From the NCBI GenBank assembly GCA_018895675.1, contig JAHIOG010000115.1:1-10923 (forward strand): a DNA stretch of 10,923 nt. The letters run 5' to 3'. Shown one piece after another: positions 1-5,702 of this stretch. Under the pieces are notes generated by a model. The model was not told where the DNA came from. It did not search any database and worked only from the letters and a program-made list of their open reading frames with translations. The first letter of the stretch is position 1. Every line of letters begins with the position of its first letter. The stretch is from a bacterium (lineage in GTDB: Bacteria > Fidelibacterota > UBA2242). A program made the translations under genes and the position numbers.

Positions 1-223
1 ACCCTTATCCGAGAGAGACAGGTCAAACAGTTCTACCGGGTACACTGGGACGGAACTGTTAATAAATTTGCATAATCAAAGAACATTGTTCCAATAGATA
101 AAACTTTTGCCTCGTTCGTATAATTCCTTTGGGGAGGAGGTTTCATTGAGGAAAATTGCTATGAAACGGAAATTATTTGGGAAAAGTTTCCGGAGGAGTA
201 GATTTTCATCCGTAATTAATGTC
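1..223. other. Window edge, no secure gene
   Basis: This stretch lies beyond the 3' end of the minus-strand gene that stops at 224. The first plus-strand frame is open from base 1 to a TAA at 73-75 and could be the last 24 codons of a gene entering from the left, but a frame this short stays open by chance fairly often. An 8-base inverted repeat (26-33 against 53-60, AACAGTTC/GAACTGTT) sits inside it with a 19-base loop and no T-run after it. A GGAGGAGG purine run at 133-140 looks like a ribosome site, but the frame following it runs straight into the antisense of the neighbouring gene. I see no convincing gene or terminator here. Confidence 0.3.
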
Positions 224-1054
224 TTAAAGCTGCTTCAGGAGATCAATGGGGTCAGGGTATTTTACCGATACTTCTTTCAGATAATAGCCGACCCGATCAA
301 TATTATCAACGTCAGTTTTACGGGCTAAATTTTTCAACCCTCCTCTGGAATAACGCGAAAACAGGAACATGTATTTTGTTGCGGCAATGAAGTAGGCCTG
401 GTCAATAATATTCCAGATTATTGAACCTGTAACTGACCCGACGAGAAAAAAGGAGTAAAGCGCATTCTGGTAATCACCGGCATACAGTTGCCCGGAGCCG
501 GGTATGATATTCGACATAATTGATGCCGCTTTTTTGGATTTTTTCGGGACTTTTAAAACGCCTTGTATATCTGATATTAAATTATCGGTATTTATAAACC
601 GGACGGATTTCAGGATTTCGATGCCTTTGTCCCATTGCGCCTGATAAATAAATGTCCAGGCAGTGATATACTTTATTTGATCTTGCAGCAACGTATCACT
701 GCGAATTACCAAGACATTTAGCGCTTCCCGCATCGCTTCATAATCGAAATTGTCCCAATGAATTCTGGCAAGTAGAATTAAACTCTGCCTGTCAGTATCG
801 GAGATTTCTGGATTCGTTATAACTTCTATTAATGGTTCTTCAGCGCGGTATTTTTGATCGGCATTGTAGTACGCCAAAGCCATTTTATACAACAGGTCAT
901 CCTTACTTTCTGATTTGTTAAAATACAGTTGCCGTTTAAATTCGGTGACCGCCTCGAAATAGAGCCCTCTCTCGAAATAGTAATCCCCCAGATTGAGGGC
1001 ATTCGCAATCGCCGGAAAGATTAGGGCGAGCATTACAATTACTTTTTTTGCCAT
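224..1054 (-). CDS. Exported TPR-like protein with C-terminal membrane region
   Basis: The protein is 276 aa. I chose the ATG at 1054 over a TTG at 1063 because it gives a clean signal peptide (MAKKVIVMLALIFPAIANA, cleavage near 19). Residues about 20-150 are helical and TPR-like (NLGDYYFERG, then paired short helices). Residues 176-195 carry SIMSNIIPGSGQLYAGDY, a motif I associate with TM2/DUF5683-type membrane proteins (from memory), followed by hydrophobic stretches at about 200-232. The start overlaps the end of the upstream gene by 16 bases, and no good Shine-Dalgarno is visible, so translation is probably coupled. It is a diverged paralogue of that upstream gene, with the same order of signal peptide, TPR-like part and IIPGxGxxY plus membrane part. 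Its position behind yidD suggests an envelope role. The function is unknown. Confidence 0.85.
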   Translation of the reverse strand: MAKKVIVMLALIFPAIANALNLGDYYFERGLYFEAVTEFKRQLYFNKSESKDDLLYKMALAYYNADQKYRAEEPLIEVITNPEISDTDRQSLILLARIHWDNFDYEAMREALNVLVIRSDTLLQDQIKYITAWTFIYQAQWDKGIEILKSVRFINTDNLISDIQGVLKVPKKSKKAASIMSNIIPGSGQLYAGDYQNALYSFFLVGSVTGSIIWNIIDQAYFIAATKYMFLFSRYSRGGLKNLARKTDVDNIDRVGYYLKEVSVKYPDPIDLLKQL

Positions 1055-1911
1055 GCCAGCCAATATGGATTTTTGGTGACCGGGTTAAATTCTTCGAGAT
1101 GGTCAATCCAGTTTTCCTTGAGCGATTCATTGTACAATTGAGCGCCGATATAACTTCCGTAGATTGTTCCCAGATAAAATGACAGTGTGATACCCGACGT
1201 AATAACGCCGGTAATGATCAGGTTGGCTTCAAACGCTTTCAAGGATACCAGGGCAGCGAAACCGGTCATTCCACTTGCAAAAAGAGCATCACCGGATCGC
1301 TTAATATACGCTTTCCCCAAACCGGGTATTATAGTTGAGAGGACAGATGAAAACAGTGCTGACTTTGGTTTGATCCGATGTCTTTCGCTATCGATTCGGT
1401 AAAGCGCTGATCGCAATGAATCATCCATAACATTATTAAATAAATCCGGATCCCATTCGATGCTATCGAGTTCCATCGTTGCCAGATAATAGAAAAAGAA
1501 CTCATTGTCATTCTGATAGCCAAAGGAACGAATATCGTTCCATTTTTGCAATTTTGAGTAATTATACATAATCGCCAGCCTGGCAGTAGAGTATAAGTTC
1601 GAACTGTCACTCCGAACAACTTTTTTAAATGAATCAATAGCGTAATCGTACCGTTCACGAAACTGATGACACAATCCGGTTCTAAAGATAATCGTGTCAT
1701 TTTGAGTGTTTGATAAATACAGAAATCGTTCGTATTCAATTGCGGCGCGGAGGTAATCTTTTTGTTCAAATAGATAATTGCCGAATTCAAGTATTTTGTC
1801 CGGGTTCGTTGAAAGTTCGTTCCCATAGCAGGGAGCTACCAGAAAGAGTACTAACGAAATAAGCAGAAATTTATTTATGTTTCTTGATATTGTATCGATA
1901 AACCGGGTCAC
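1039..1911 (-). CDS. Exported TPR-like protein with C-terminal membrane region, paralogue of the next gene
   Basis: The protein is 290 aa from a GTG at 1911. The frame stays open to 2031, but that would overlap yidD much further and bury the signal peptide. The GTG is preceded by GGAG nine bases upstream and gives an N-terminus with a basic region followed by FLLISLVLFLVAPCYG, a good Sec signal. Residues about 40-135 are TPR-like (FGNYLFEQKDYLRAAIEYER, then a second helical pair ending AIDSFKKVV). Residues 186-205 contain SALFSSVLSTIIPGLGKAYI, the same motif as in the paralogue, followed by hydrophobic segments at about 209-258. It overlaps the yidD end by 41 bases and the next gene start by 16, so the three are almost certainly one operon. 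The biochemical role is unknown; an envelope scaffold or partner in membrane-protein handling is inference. Confidence 0.85.
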   Translation of the reverse strand: MTRFIDTISRNINKFLLISLVLFLVAPCYGNELSTNPDKILEFGNYLFEQKDYLRAAIEYERFLYLSNTQNDTIIFRTGLCHQFRERYDYAIDSFKKVVRSDSSNLYSTARLAIMYNYSKLQKWNDIRSFGYQNDNEFFFYYLATMELDSIEWDPDLFNNVMDDSLRSALYRIDSERHRIKPKSALFSSVLSTIIPGLGKAYIKRSGDALFASGMTGFAALVSLKAFEANLIITGVITSGITLSFYLGTIYGSYIGAQLYNESLKENWIDHLEEFNPVTKNPYWLAWQKK

Positions 1912-2278
1912 TGAATTTTTCTCCGTCAAATTGATAATATTTTGGCGCAAAGGGATTGCAGCGTAATAGACGATCACTTGCCAGCAGGATTCCTTTAAGT
2001 ACCCCGTATTGTTCAATAGAACCGAACGCAAATCGTGAGCAGGAGGGATGAAACACGCAGGAGGGAAGATCCTGGCTTGAAATACCTTTTTGGTAAATGC
2101 GGATCCATACCAGCGCTGAAGATTGAAAAAATCCGGGATAATGATAGTCCTTAAGTTCGGATTTATATAACGTCAGAGGTTTTTCCCAATATCCTTCCCA
2201 CTTATCAGGAGTCTCAGCCCTAAGGATTGAAAATAGAAAAACGCTAATTATAAATACTTGGTGGATTCTAATCTTCAT
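1871..2278 (-). CDS. yidD: YidD-family membrane protein insertion efficiency factor with N-terminal extension
   Basis: The protein is 135 aa. Residues about 53-115 are the YidD (DUF37/haemolytic) domain: ALVWIRIYQKGIS, then PSCVFHPSCSRFA with C74 and C80, then GVLKGILLASDRLLRCNPF with C107, the usual three-cysteine pattern. In characterised bacteria YidD is a small inner-membrane-associated protein that assists YidC/Sec insertion. Family members are usually about 70-90 aa. This one has an extra N-terminus of about 50 residues beginning with a signal-peptide-like segment (VFIISVFLFSILRA, residues 8-21), then a polar, aromatic-rich linker. The ATG at 2278 has no clear Shine-Dalgarno and follows the terminator of the upstream gene, so a promoter close to the start is expected. 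A weak TATTGT lies in that gap. The gene is the first of the overlapping run. Confidence 0.92.
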   Translation of the reverse strand: MKIRIHQVFIISVFLFSILRAETPDKWEGYWEKPLTLYKSELKDYHYPGFFQSSALVWIRIYQKGISSQDLPSCVFHPSCSRFAFGSIEQYGVLKGILLASDRLLRCNPFAPKYYQFDGEKFSDPVYRYNIKKHK

Positions 2279-2307
2279 TTTAACAAATTTACAATAGTGT
2301 ATTATTG

Positions 2308-2364
2308 AAAAAAGTAAAAAATAAAACTGGAACCTGAGATATTAACTTCACCCAGGTTCCAGTT
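2308..2364 (-). terminator. Rho-independent terminator
   Basis: A perfect 12-base inverted repeat, AACTGGAACCTG at 2325-2336 and CAGGTTCCAGTT at 2353-2364, encloses a 16-base loop. Read on the minus strand the stem is followed directly by a T-rich tract, TTTTATTTTTTACTTTTTT, running from about 2326 down to 2308. It sits 27 bases beyond the stop of the gene at 2392-2865 and should end its transcript, so yidD needs its own promoter. Confidence 0.9.
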
Positions 2365-2391
2365 AAAATTTGTAAAAATCTGGTTCTCTCG

Positions 2392-2865
2392 CTACTTTCT
2401 TAACCCTTCTTCGACTTCAATTTCAGTCATCGTTTTGCCATTATATGCCTGGAGCGGGATAGCGATAGCCGGATAAATACAGACGCAAGGAACCAATCGC
2501 AGCCATTCGATTGTACGTATTTTTCTGTAGTCCAGTTCATTTCCGATTCTAGGACCAAGACAAAAACTTGCTAATATTCCTTCAAAACCGTTCTTGTTAC
2601 CCATGTCATAAGCCATATAGCCTTTCGTGCCCATTGATATAAGAGTCCCAATATTTCCACTAACAGCTGGACCGATCACAGAACCGCCTAAAGCAATATA
2701 TTCACTGGTGTTGATTTTTATCCCTTCATTCATTTCCAGACCGACACGAGGACCGATAAGACAACTGGCAAGGCAAGGAACCACCCCCCCTTTTTCTTCG
2801 GCTTGAAGGAAAGTGCTCATAAGCAAAGTGACTGTAATCAAAATAAAAATAAAACCCTTCTTCAT
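2392..2865 (-). CDS. Small exported protein with internal duplication, unknown function
   Basis: The protein is 157 aa. The ATG is preceded by a strong AAAGGAGGT. Residues 1-22 are a Sec signal peptide (FIFILITVTLLMSTFLQA, cleavage before EEKGG). The mature part contains two copies of one motif: residues 33-57 (ASCLIGPRVGLEMNEG, then SEYI) and 99-123 (ASFCLGPRIGNELDYR, then IEWL). Both share GPR[VI]GxE[ML] followed by a short basic patch and a glutamate-aromatic pair. Between them is a Gly/Ser-rich stretch. Cysteines are at 31, 35, 102, 127 and 129. The C-terminus ends with GKTMTEIEVEEGLRK. I do not recognise a named family. A relic of a second copy lies at 3560-3661. The gene is probably its own transcription unit, with a promoter at 2894-2921 and a terminator at 2308-2364. 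Confidence 0.85.
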   Translation of the reverse strand: MKKGFIFILITVTLLMSTFLQAEEKGGVVPCLASCLIGPRVGLEMNEGIKINTSEYIALGGSVIGPAVSGNIGTLISMGTKGYMAYDMGNKNGFEGILASFCLGPRIGNELDYRKIRTIEWLRLVPCVCIYPAIAIPLQAYNGKTMTEIEVEEGLRK

Positions 2866-2893
2866 GAAACCTCCTTTTTTTAGTTAATGGTGA

Positions 2894-2921
2894 AATATAA
2901 AAATATATTTGAGAATATCAA
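2894..2921 (-). promoter_or_regulatory. Sigma70-type promoter for the duplicated-motif exported protein
   Basis: On the minus strand, TTGATA (2916-2921, five of six matches to TTGACA) and TATATT (2894-2899, five of six to TATAAT) are separated by 16 bases. Transcription would start near 2888, giving a leader of about 22 bases that contains the AAAGGAGGT ribosome site. The region is very AT-rich, so some similarity could arise by chance. Confidence 0.6.
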
Positions 2922-2947
2922 CAATAATGTTTTTTTGTATATTACTG

Positions 2948-3532
2948 TCATAATTTGATCCTCAACCCGGCTGTAACAAAGGCGATTACCGGTAATCCGG
3001 GAACAATATTCAAAACCCATTGCTTCTTTTCGTTAATCCAATATAAAAATTCCACTTCGCAAAACGGTCCGATAATTCCCTCAATATTACCCCAATCTTT
3101 AAATAGGCGGGAATCAATTTCAGGATCGGCATACTTTTTCCAGCTCCGGCGAATATCGATTCCAAATCCAAATCCGGCTCCAATAGATACCTTTTTAAAT
3201 TGGAACATAGGCTGTTTAAAGATCATGGTGCCGGTATACATTGCCGGCTGGATTGCACAATCGATGTAAAATGCCTGAACTGATCTCCAAAATATATGGA
3301 TGTCTCTAAAAAGCAATTTATCAAAACCAATTAGAAAACCGGGATTGAAGATATAGACGGCATTTCGATCAATTTTAAGCGGGTAATATGGAGCATTATA
3401 ACTGATATTTATTAAATGACGCGTCAACCCCAATGCCCGAATTGATAAGTATTTATTATGCTGAGGAGCATCAGCAGGAACTGATTCTGTAAAAAATAGA
3501 TAAAAAACTAATACAATCGAAAATAGACGAAT
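2948..3532 (-). CDS. Exported beta-barrel-like protein; possible ATT start or lost start codon
   Basis: The longest frame with an ordinary start begins at a TTG at 3433 (161 aa). The same frame continues upstream without a stop and encodes RLFSIVLVFYLFFTESVPADA, a typical signal peptide with an A-x-A-like end, so the real product is probably about 194 aa. The only plausible initiator there is ATT at 3530-3532, with a weak GGGGAT about 7 bases upstream. There is no ATG, GTG or TTG between the in-frame TAA at 3560-3562 and the signal. The mature part has alternating hydrophobic/polar strands, many aromatics, repeated Gly-x-Gly-Phe (residues about 118-125) and a short final strand (VTAGLRIKL), all suggestive of an outer-membrane barrel. 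No family is recognised. It could be a gene that has lost its start codon. It lies 82 bases before the next gene and shares its strand. Confidence 0.6.
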   Translation of the reverse strand: MRLFSIVLVFYLFFTESVPADAPQHNKYLSIRALGLTRHLINISYNAPYYPLKIDRNAVYIFNPGFLIGFDKLLFRDIHIFWRSVQAFYIDCAIQPAMYTGTMIFKQPMFQFKKVSIGAGFGFGIDIRRSWKKYADPEIDSRLFKDWGNIEGIIGPFCEVEFLYWINEKKQWVLNIVPGLPVIAFVTAGLRIKL

Positions 3533-3559
3533 AGTATAATCCCCAAAAAATGTTAGTTG

Positions 3560-3661
3560 TTATTTACGAAGTCCTTCCTCAATCTCAATTTCAGTCATTG
3601 TTTTGCCACGATAGGCATCCAAAGAAATATTAATTAACGGATAAATATTAACACAGTGATA
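3560..3661 (-). pseudogene. C-terminal relic of a second copy of the duplicated-motif exported protein
   Basis: On the minus strand these bases encode CVNIYPLINISLDAY then RGKTMTEIEIEEGLRK and a TAA. This matches the last 32 residues of the protein at 2392-2865 (CVCIYPAIAIPLQAY then NGKTMTEIEVEEGLRK) almost position by position. Upstream of the cysteine codon at 3653-3655 the similarity fades, and the frame meets a TAG at 3677-3679 with no start codon, so the signal peptide and both GPRxGxE motifs are gone. It lies immediately before, and in the same frame as, the barrel-like gene. The most likely history is duplication followed by deletion of the 5' part. Confidence 0.8.
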
Positions 3662-3725
3662 AAATAATGAAAATTCCTATAAACCAATAGTATCAAAATT
3701 GTGTAAATGTTTTTAATGCAACAAT

Positions 3726-3917
3726 TTTTTGTAAAACCCATTTTCAGCGAAGCCAAATGGGTTTGACTTGTTGAGATTCATTTCGTCTCAAACCTGTTTA
3801 GTCGCTTCGCTCCGGAAACAGGTTTTTGTAAAACCCATTTTCAGCGCAGCCAAATGGGTTTTACTTGTTGTCTCGTTTCAAACCTGGTTAGTCGCTTCGC
3901 TCCGGAAACAGGTTTGA
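3726..3917. repeat. BIME-like block of four REP-like hairpins, two tandem copies
   Basis: Two direct copies (3726-3822 and 3823-3917) each hold two hairpins. Hairpin A has stem AAACCCATTT/AAATGGGTTT (3734-3743 with 3755-3764; 3831-3840 with 3852-3861) and loop TCAGCGAAGCC or TCAGCGCAGCC. Hairpin B has stem AAACCTGTTT/AAACAGGTTT (3790-3799 with 3816-3825) and, in copy two, AAACCTGGTT/AAACAGGTTT (3880-3889 with 3906-3915, one mismatch). Its loop is AGTCGCTTCGCTCCGG. Read on the opposite strand, A has GCTTCGCT in its loop just as B does, so A and B are related units in inverted order. The stems differ only in a central CA/TG pair that has changed on both arms. This organisation resembles REP/BIME elements. 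The last hairpin is followed on the plus strand by a T-rich run and could also stop plus-strand transcripts. Confidence 0.75.
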
Positions 3918-3946
3918 TTTTGTATTTTTTTTAATTGATAGAATTA

Positions 3947-3964
3947 CCCGACGCTTGCGTCGGG
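3947..3964. other. Perfect GC-rich palindrome after the radical SAM gene
   Basis: CCCGACGCTTGCGTCGGG is a perfect 18-base inverted repeat that folds as a 7-bp stem with a four-base CTTG loop. It begins five bases beyond the TGA (3970-3972) of the minus-strand radical SAM gene. On that strand it is followed by TAATTC and then an A-rich stretch, not a T-run, so it is not a standard intrinsic terminator. It could be a 3'-end stabilising hairpin or one more REP-type unit belonging to the adjoining block. Confidence 0.6.
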
Positions 3965-3969
3965 ATCGC

Positions 3970-5454
3970 TCAATGTTCGATGGATTTGACGATCTGCCGG
4001 AAATGAAAACCATATATGGCAAGGGTGACGATTGTGGCGAATTGCTTCGGATATCTGAATAATCCCAGGAACAGAAGCTTCCAGTAATAGCGTTTTCCTT
4101 TTTCGATTAATCCAAGCTTCCAGATGGATTTGAAGAATGCTCCGATATCATTCCTGGTCAGGGGAGGGGGCTTTATTGCCGGCAACCGGTATTCCTGTAA
4201 GAAGATTTTGATCCGTTCGTAATATTTCCGAGGTGAATAGATAGTATGCAGGATTTTGCTGTAACCTTCCATTAAATGGCGGTAATTCATTTTGGGAATA
4301 AAGTTAAGCGTTCCGTCCATATTATTGCCGCCGGAAATGTGCAGCAGGCGTTTTTCCGATTCCAGCCGTTTGGATAGTTTGGTTCCCGAAATTGCGTTTA
4401 ATAATCCAACCATTGCCGTGACAATTCCGCTTTTCTGTATAAAATTGATCTGCTCATCGAAAATTGTGTCCGGGTCCTTATCAAATCCGACGATGAAACC
4501 GCCCATGACCATTAGACCGGAACGCTGAATGCATTTAACGGATTCGACCATATCTCTTTGTAAATTCATCGATTTTCCGCATTCTGACAAGCTCTCTGAA
4601 TTCGGAGTTTCAATTCCAATGAATGTTGATGAAAAACCGGCTTGCACCATAAGATTTAACAGTTCTTTATCATCAGCCAGATTTATGGTAGTTTCTGCCG
4701 TGAAAGAAAAGGGATAATCACGCGCTTTTGACCATTTAATCAACGCCGGAAGCAACTCTGTTTTTAATTTCTTTTTATTCCCGATGAAATTATCATCCAC
4801 AACAAATACTCTGTTGCGCCAGCCCTGTTGATAGAGCGATGTTAGTTCATTCAGAAACTGCTCACTGGTTTTTGTGCGCGGTTTGCGACCATTCAGCATT
4901 GTAATGCTGCAAAACTCACAATCATAAGGACATCCGCGGGAATACTGTATGTTCATGCCGGCGTATTTTTTCATATCCAACAAGCGCCATAAAGGTACGG
5001 GAGTCGATGATAAATCAGGGAAATCTTCTGTCGTATAAATCGGTTTGGGTTCTCCTTTTTCAAGGTCTTTTAAAAATTGCGGCAGTGTAATTTCAGCTTC
5101 ATTCAGGATGAAATGATCCACGCCCTGAAATTCCTGGTAATCGGTAGTCACCATCGGACCGCCGGCGACAATTTTTACTCCGAAATTAAGACAACGCTTA
5201 ATTATCTTTTTAATAGACTGCATGTGGATATTCATGCCGCTGATAAATACATAGTCCGCCCACGCAATATCTTTGTTCTTCAGATTTGTGACATTCATAT
5301 CGATTAGCCTCTTATTCCAACCCTCCGGCAGAAGAGCAGCTACGGTGATGAGCCCTAATGGTATTTCGGATGATTTTTTAGAAATGAATTTTACGGCATT
5401 GCAAAAACTCCAGAATGTCGCGGGAGTTTCGGGATATACAAGTAATATGTTCAT
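3970..5454 (-). CDS. B12-binding-domain radical SAM protein (HpnP-like, DUF4070-type)
   Basis: The protein is 494 aa from the ATG at 5454, chosen because CCGGAGGATTCG directly precedes it. The frame extends to 5496 without a ribosome site. Residues 1-140 form a cobalamin-binding-like Rossmann domain (MNILLVYPETPATFWSF, IPLGLITVAALLP, VKIVAGGP, DHFILNEAE), without the DxHxxG motif of base-off B12 proteins. The radical SAM core follows, with CPYDCEFC (C175, C179, C182) as the 4Fe-4S/SAM motif. The C-terminal part (RKYYERI, then FRYPKQFATIVTLAIYGFHF) matches what I recall of DUF4070 proteins. The layout is that of the family containing the hopanoid C-2 methylase HpnP, but many members act on unknown substrates, and no hopanoid gene is visible here. 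A C-methylation or related radical reaction is inference. It is divergent from the kinase gene and appears monocistronic; a TATACT at 5488-5493 is a possible -10 with no good -35. Confidence 0.9.
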   Translation of the reverse strand: MNILLVYPETPATFWSFCNAVKFISKKSSEIPLGLITVAALLPEGWNKRLIDMNVTNLKNKDIAWADYVFISGMNIHMQSIKKIIKRCLNFGVKIVAGGPMVTTDYQEFQGVDHFILNEAEITLPQFLKDLEKGEPKPIYTTEDFPDLSSTPVPLWRLLDMKKYAGMNIQYSRGCPYDCEFCSITMLNGRKPRTKTSEQFLNELTSLYQQGWRNRVFVVDDNFIGNKKKLKTELLPALIKWSKARDYPFSFTAETTINLADDKELLNLMVQAGFSSTFIGIETPNSESLSECGKSMNLQRDMVESVKCIQRSGLMVMGGFIVGFDKDPDTIFDEQINFIQKSGIVTAMVGLLNAISGTKLSKRLESEKRLLHISGGNNMDGTLNFIPKMNYRHLMEGYSKILHTIYSPRKYYERIKIFLQEYRLPAIKPPPLTRNDIGAFFKSIWKLGLIEKGKRYYWKLLFLGLFRYPKQFATIVTLAIYGFHFRQIVKSIEH

Positions 5455-5538
5455 CGAATCCTCCGGTAGTAAATTACTTCTGTTCTTAGTATACAAAATA
5501 TTTTTAACAGCTGGTGTAAAAGTAATGTAAAAGATGAA

Positions 5539-5565
5539 TTGCCCTTTTCTTTTTGAGATTATAAT
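5539..5565 (+). promoter_or_regulatory. Possible promoter for the two-component genes
   Basis: A perfect -10 hexamer TATAAT lies at 5560-5565, with TTGCCC (four of six matches) at 5539-5544. The spacer is only 15 bases, shorter than usual, so the -10 is the stronger half of the evidence. Transcription from here would leave a leader of about 125 bases before the kinase start, containing the small ORF at 5601-5702. Confidence 0.4.
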
Positions 5566-5600
5566 TCTATTTTATTCAATAGTAGTAGATTGGAATTTGA

Positions 5601-5702
5601 ATGATCAGGATAGCGAAAAATATGGAACAGAGATATTTCTGGCTGCGCCATGTTAGATGGCATTGTAGGAAAGAACCCCTGACTTTGAGAGCCAGCCTAT
5701 GA
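5601..5702 (+). CDS. Possible 33-codon leader ORF overlapping the kinase start
   Basis: ATG at 5601 opens a 33-codon frame that ends at TGA 5700-5702, so its stop and the kinase ATG share an ATGA overlap, typical of translational coupling. The peptide is basic and aromatic (begins MIRIAKNMEQRYFWLRHVRW; seven arginines, three tryptophans) and has no membrane segment or known motif. A GGA seven bases before the ATG is a modest ribosome site. The kinase itself has only a weak site, which makes coupling attractive. An ORF of this length can occur by chance, so it may be an unused leader. Confidence 0.3.
   Translation: MIRIAKNMEQRYFWLRHVRWHCRKEPLTLRASL

Noticed and set aside
26..60. Eight-base inverted repeat that might be a terminator
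   Set aside because: The loop is 19 bases and no T-run follows on either strand.
1..75. Possible 3' end of a plus-strand gene entering from the left
   Set aside because: Only 24 codons before a TAA, with no motif. A frame of this length is open by chance too often to call it a gene.
107..328. Plus-strand ORF of 73 codons with a TTG start
   Set aside because: It overlaps the antisense of the well-supported gene ending at 224 for its last third, has a composition unlike a folded protein (Arg/Ser/Phe-rich) and no recognisable feature.
1329..1826. 165-codon minus-strand ORF inside the first TPR-like gene
   Set aside because: It lies in another frame of a gene with a signal peptide, ribosome site and paralogue. 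The translation is Ile/Thr/Leu-rich with no domain.
1912..2031. Upstream extension of the first TPR-like protein
   Set aside because: It would bury the signal peptide and lies entirely inside yidD coding sequence. The GTG at 1911 has a good ribosome site.
2955..3269. 104-codon plus-strand ORF opposite the barrel-like gene
   Set aside because: It is antisense to a frame with a signal peptide and barrel-like pattern, and has no ribosome site or recognisable domain.
3726..3917. CRISPR-like array
   Set aside because: Only two direct copies of about 95 bases, each made of palindromes with no unique spacers of constant length and no cas gene nearby.
4292..5530. Several plus-strand ORFs of 62-85 codons
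   Set aside because: All but the last few codons of one are antisense shadows of the radical SAM gene, whose CxxxCxxC motif and domain order are unambiguous.
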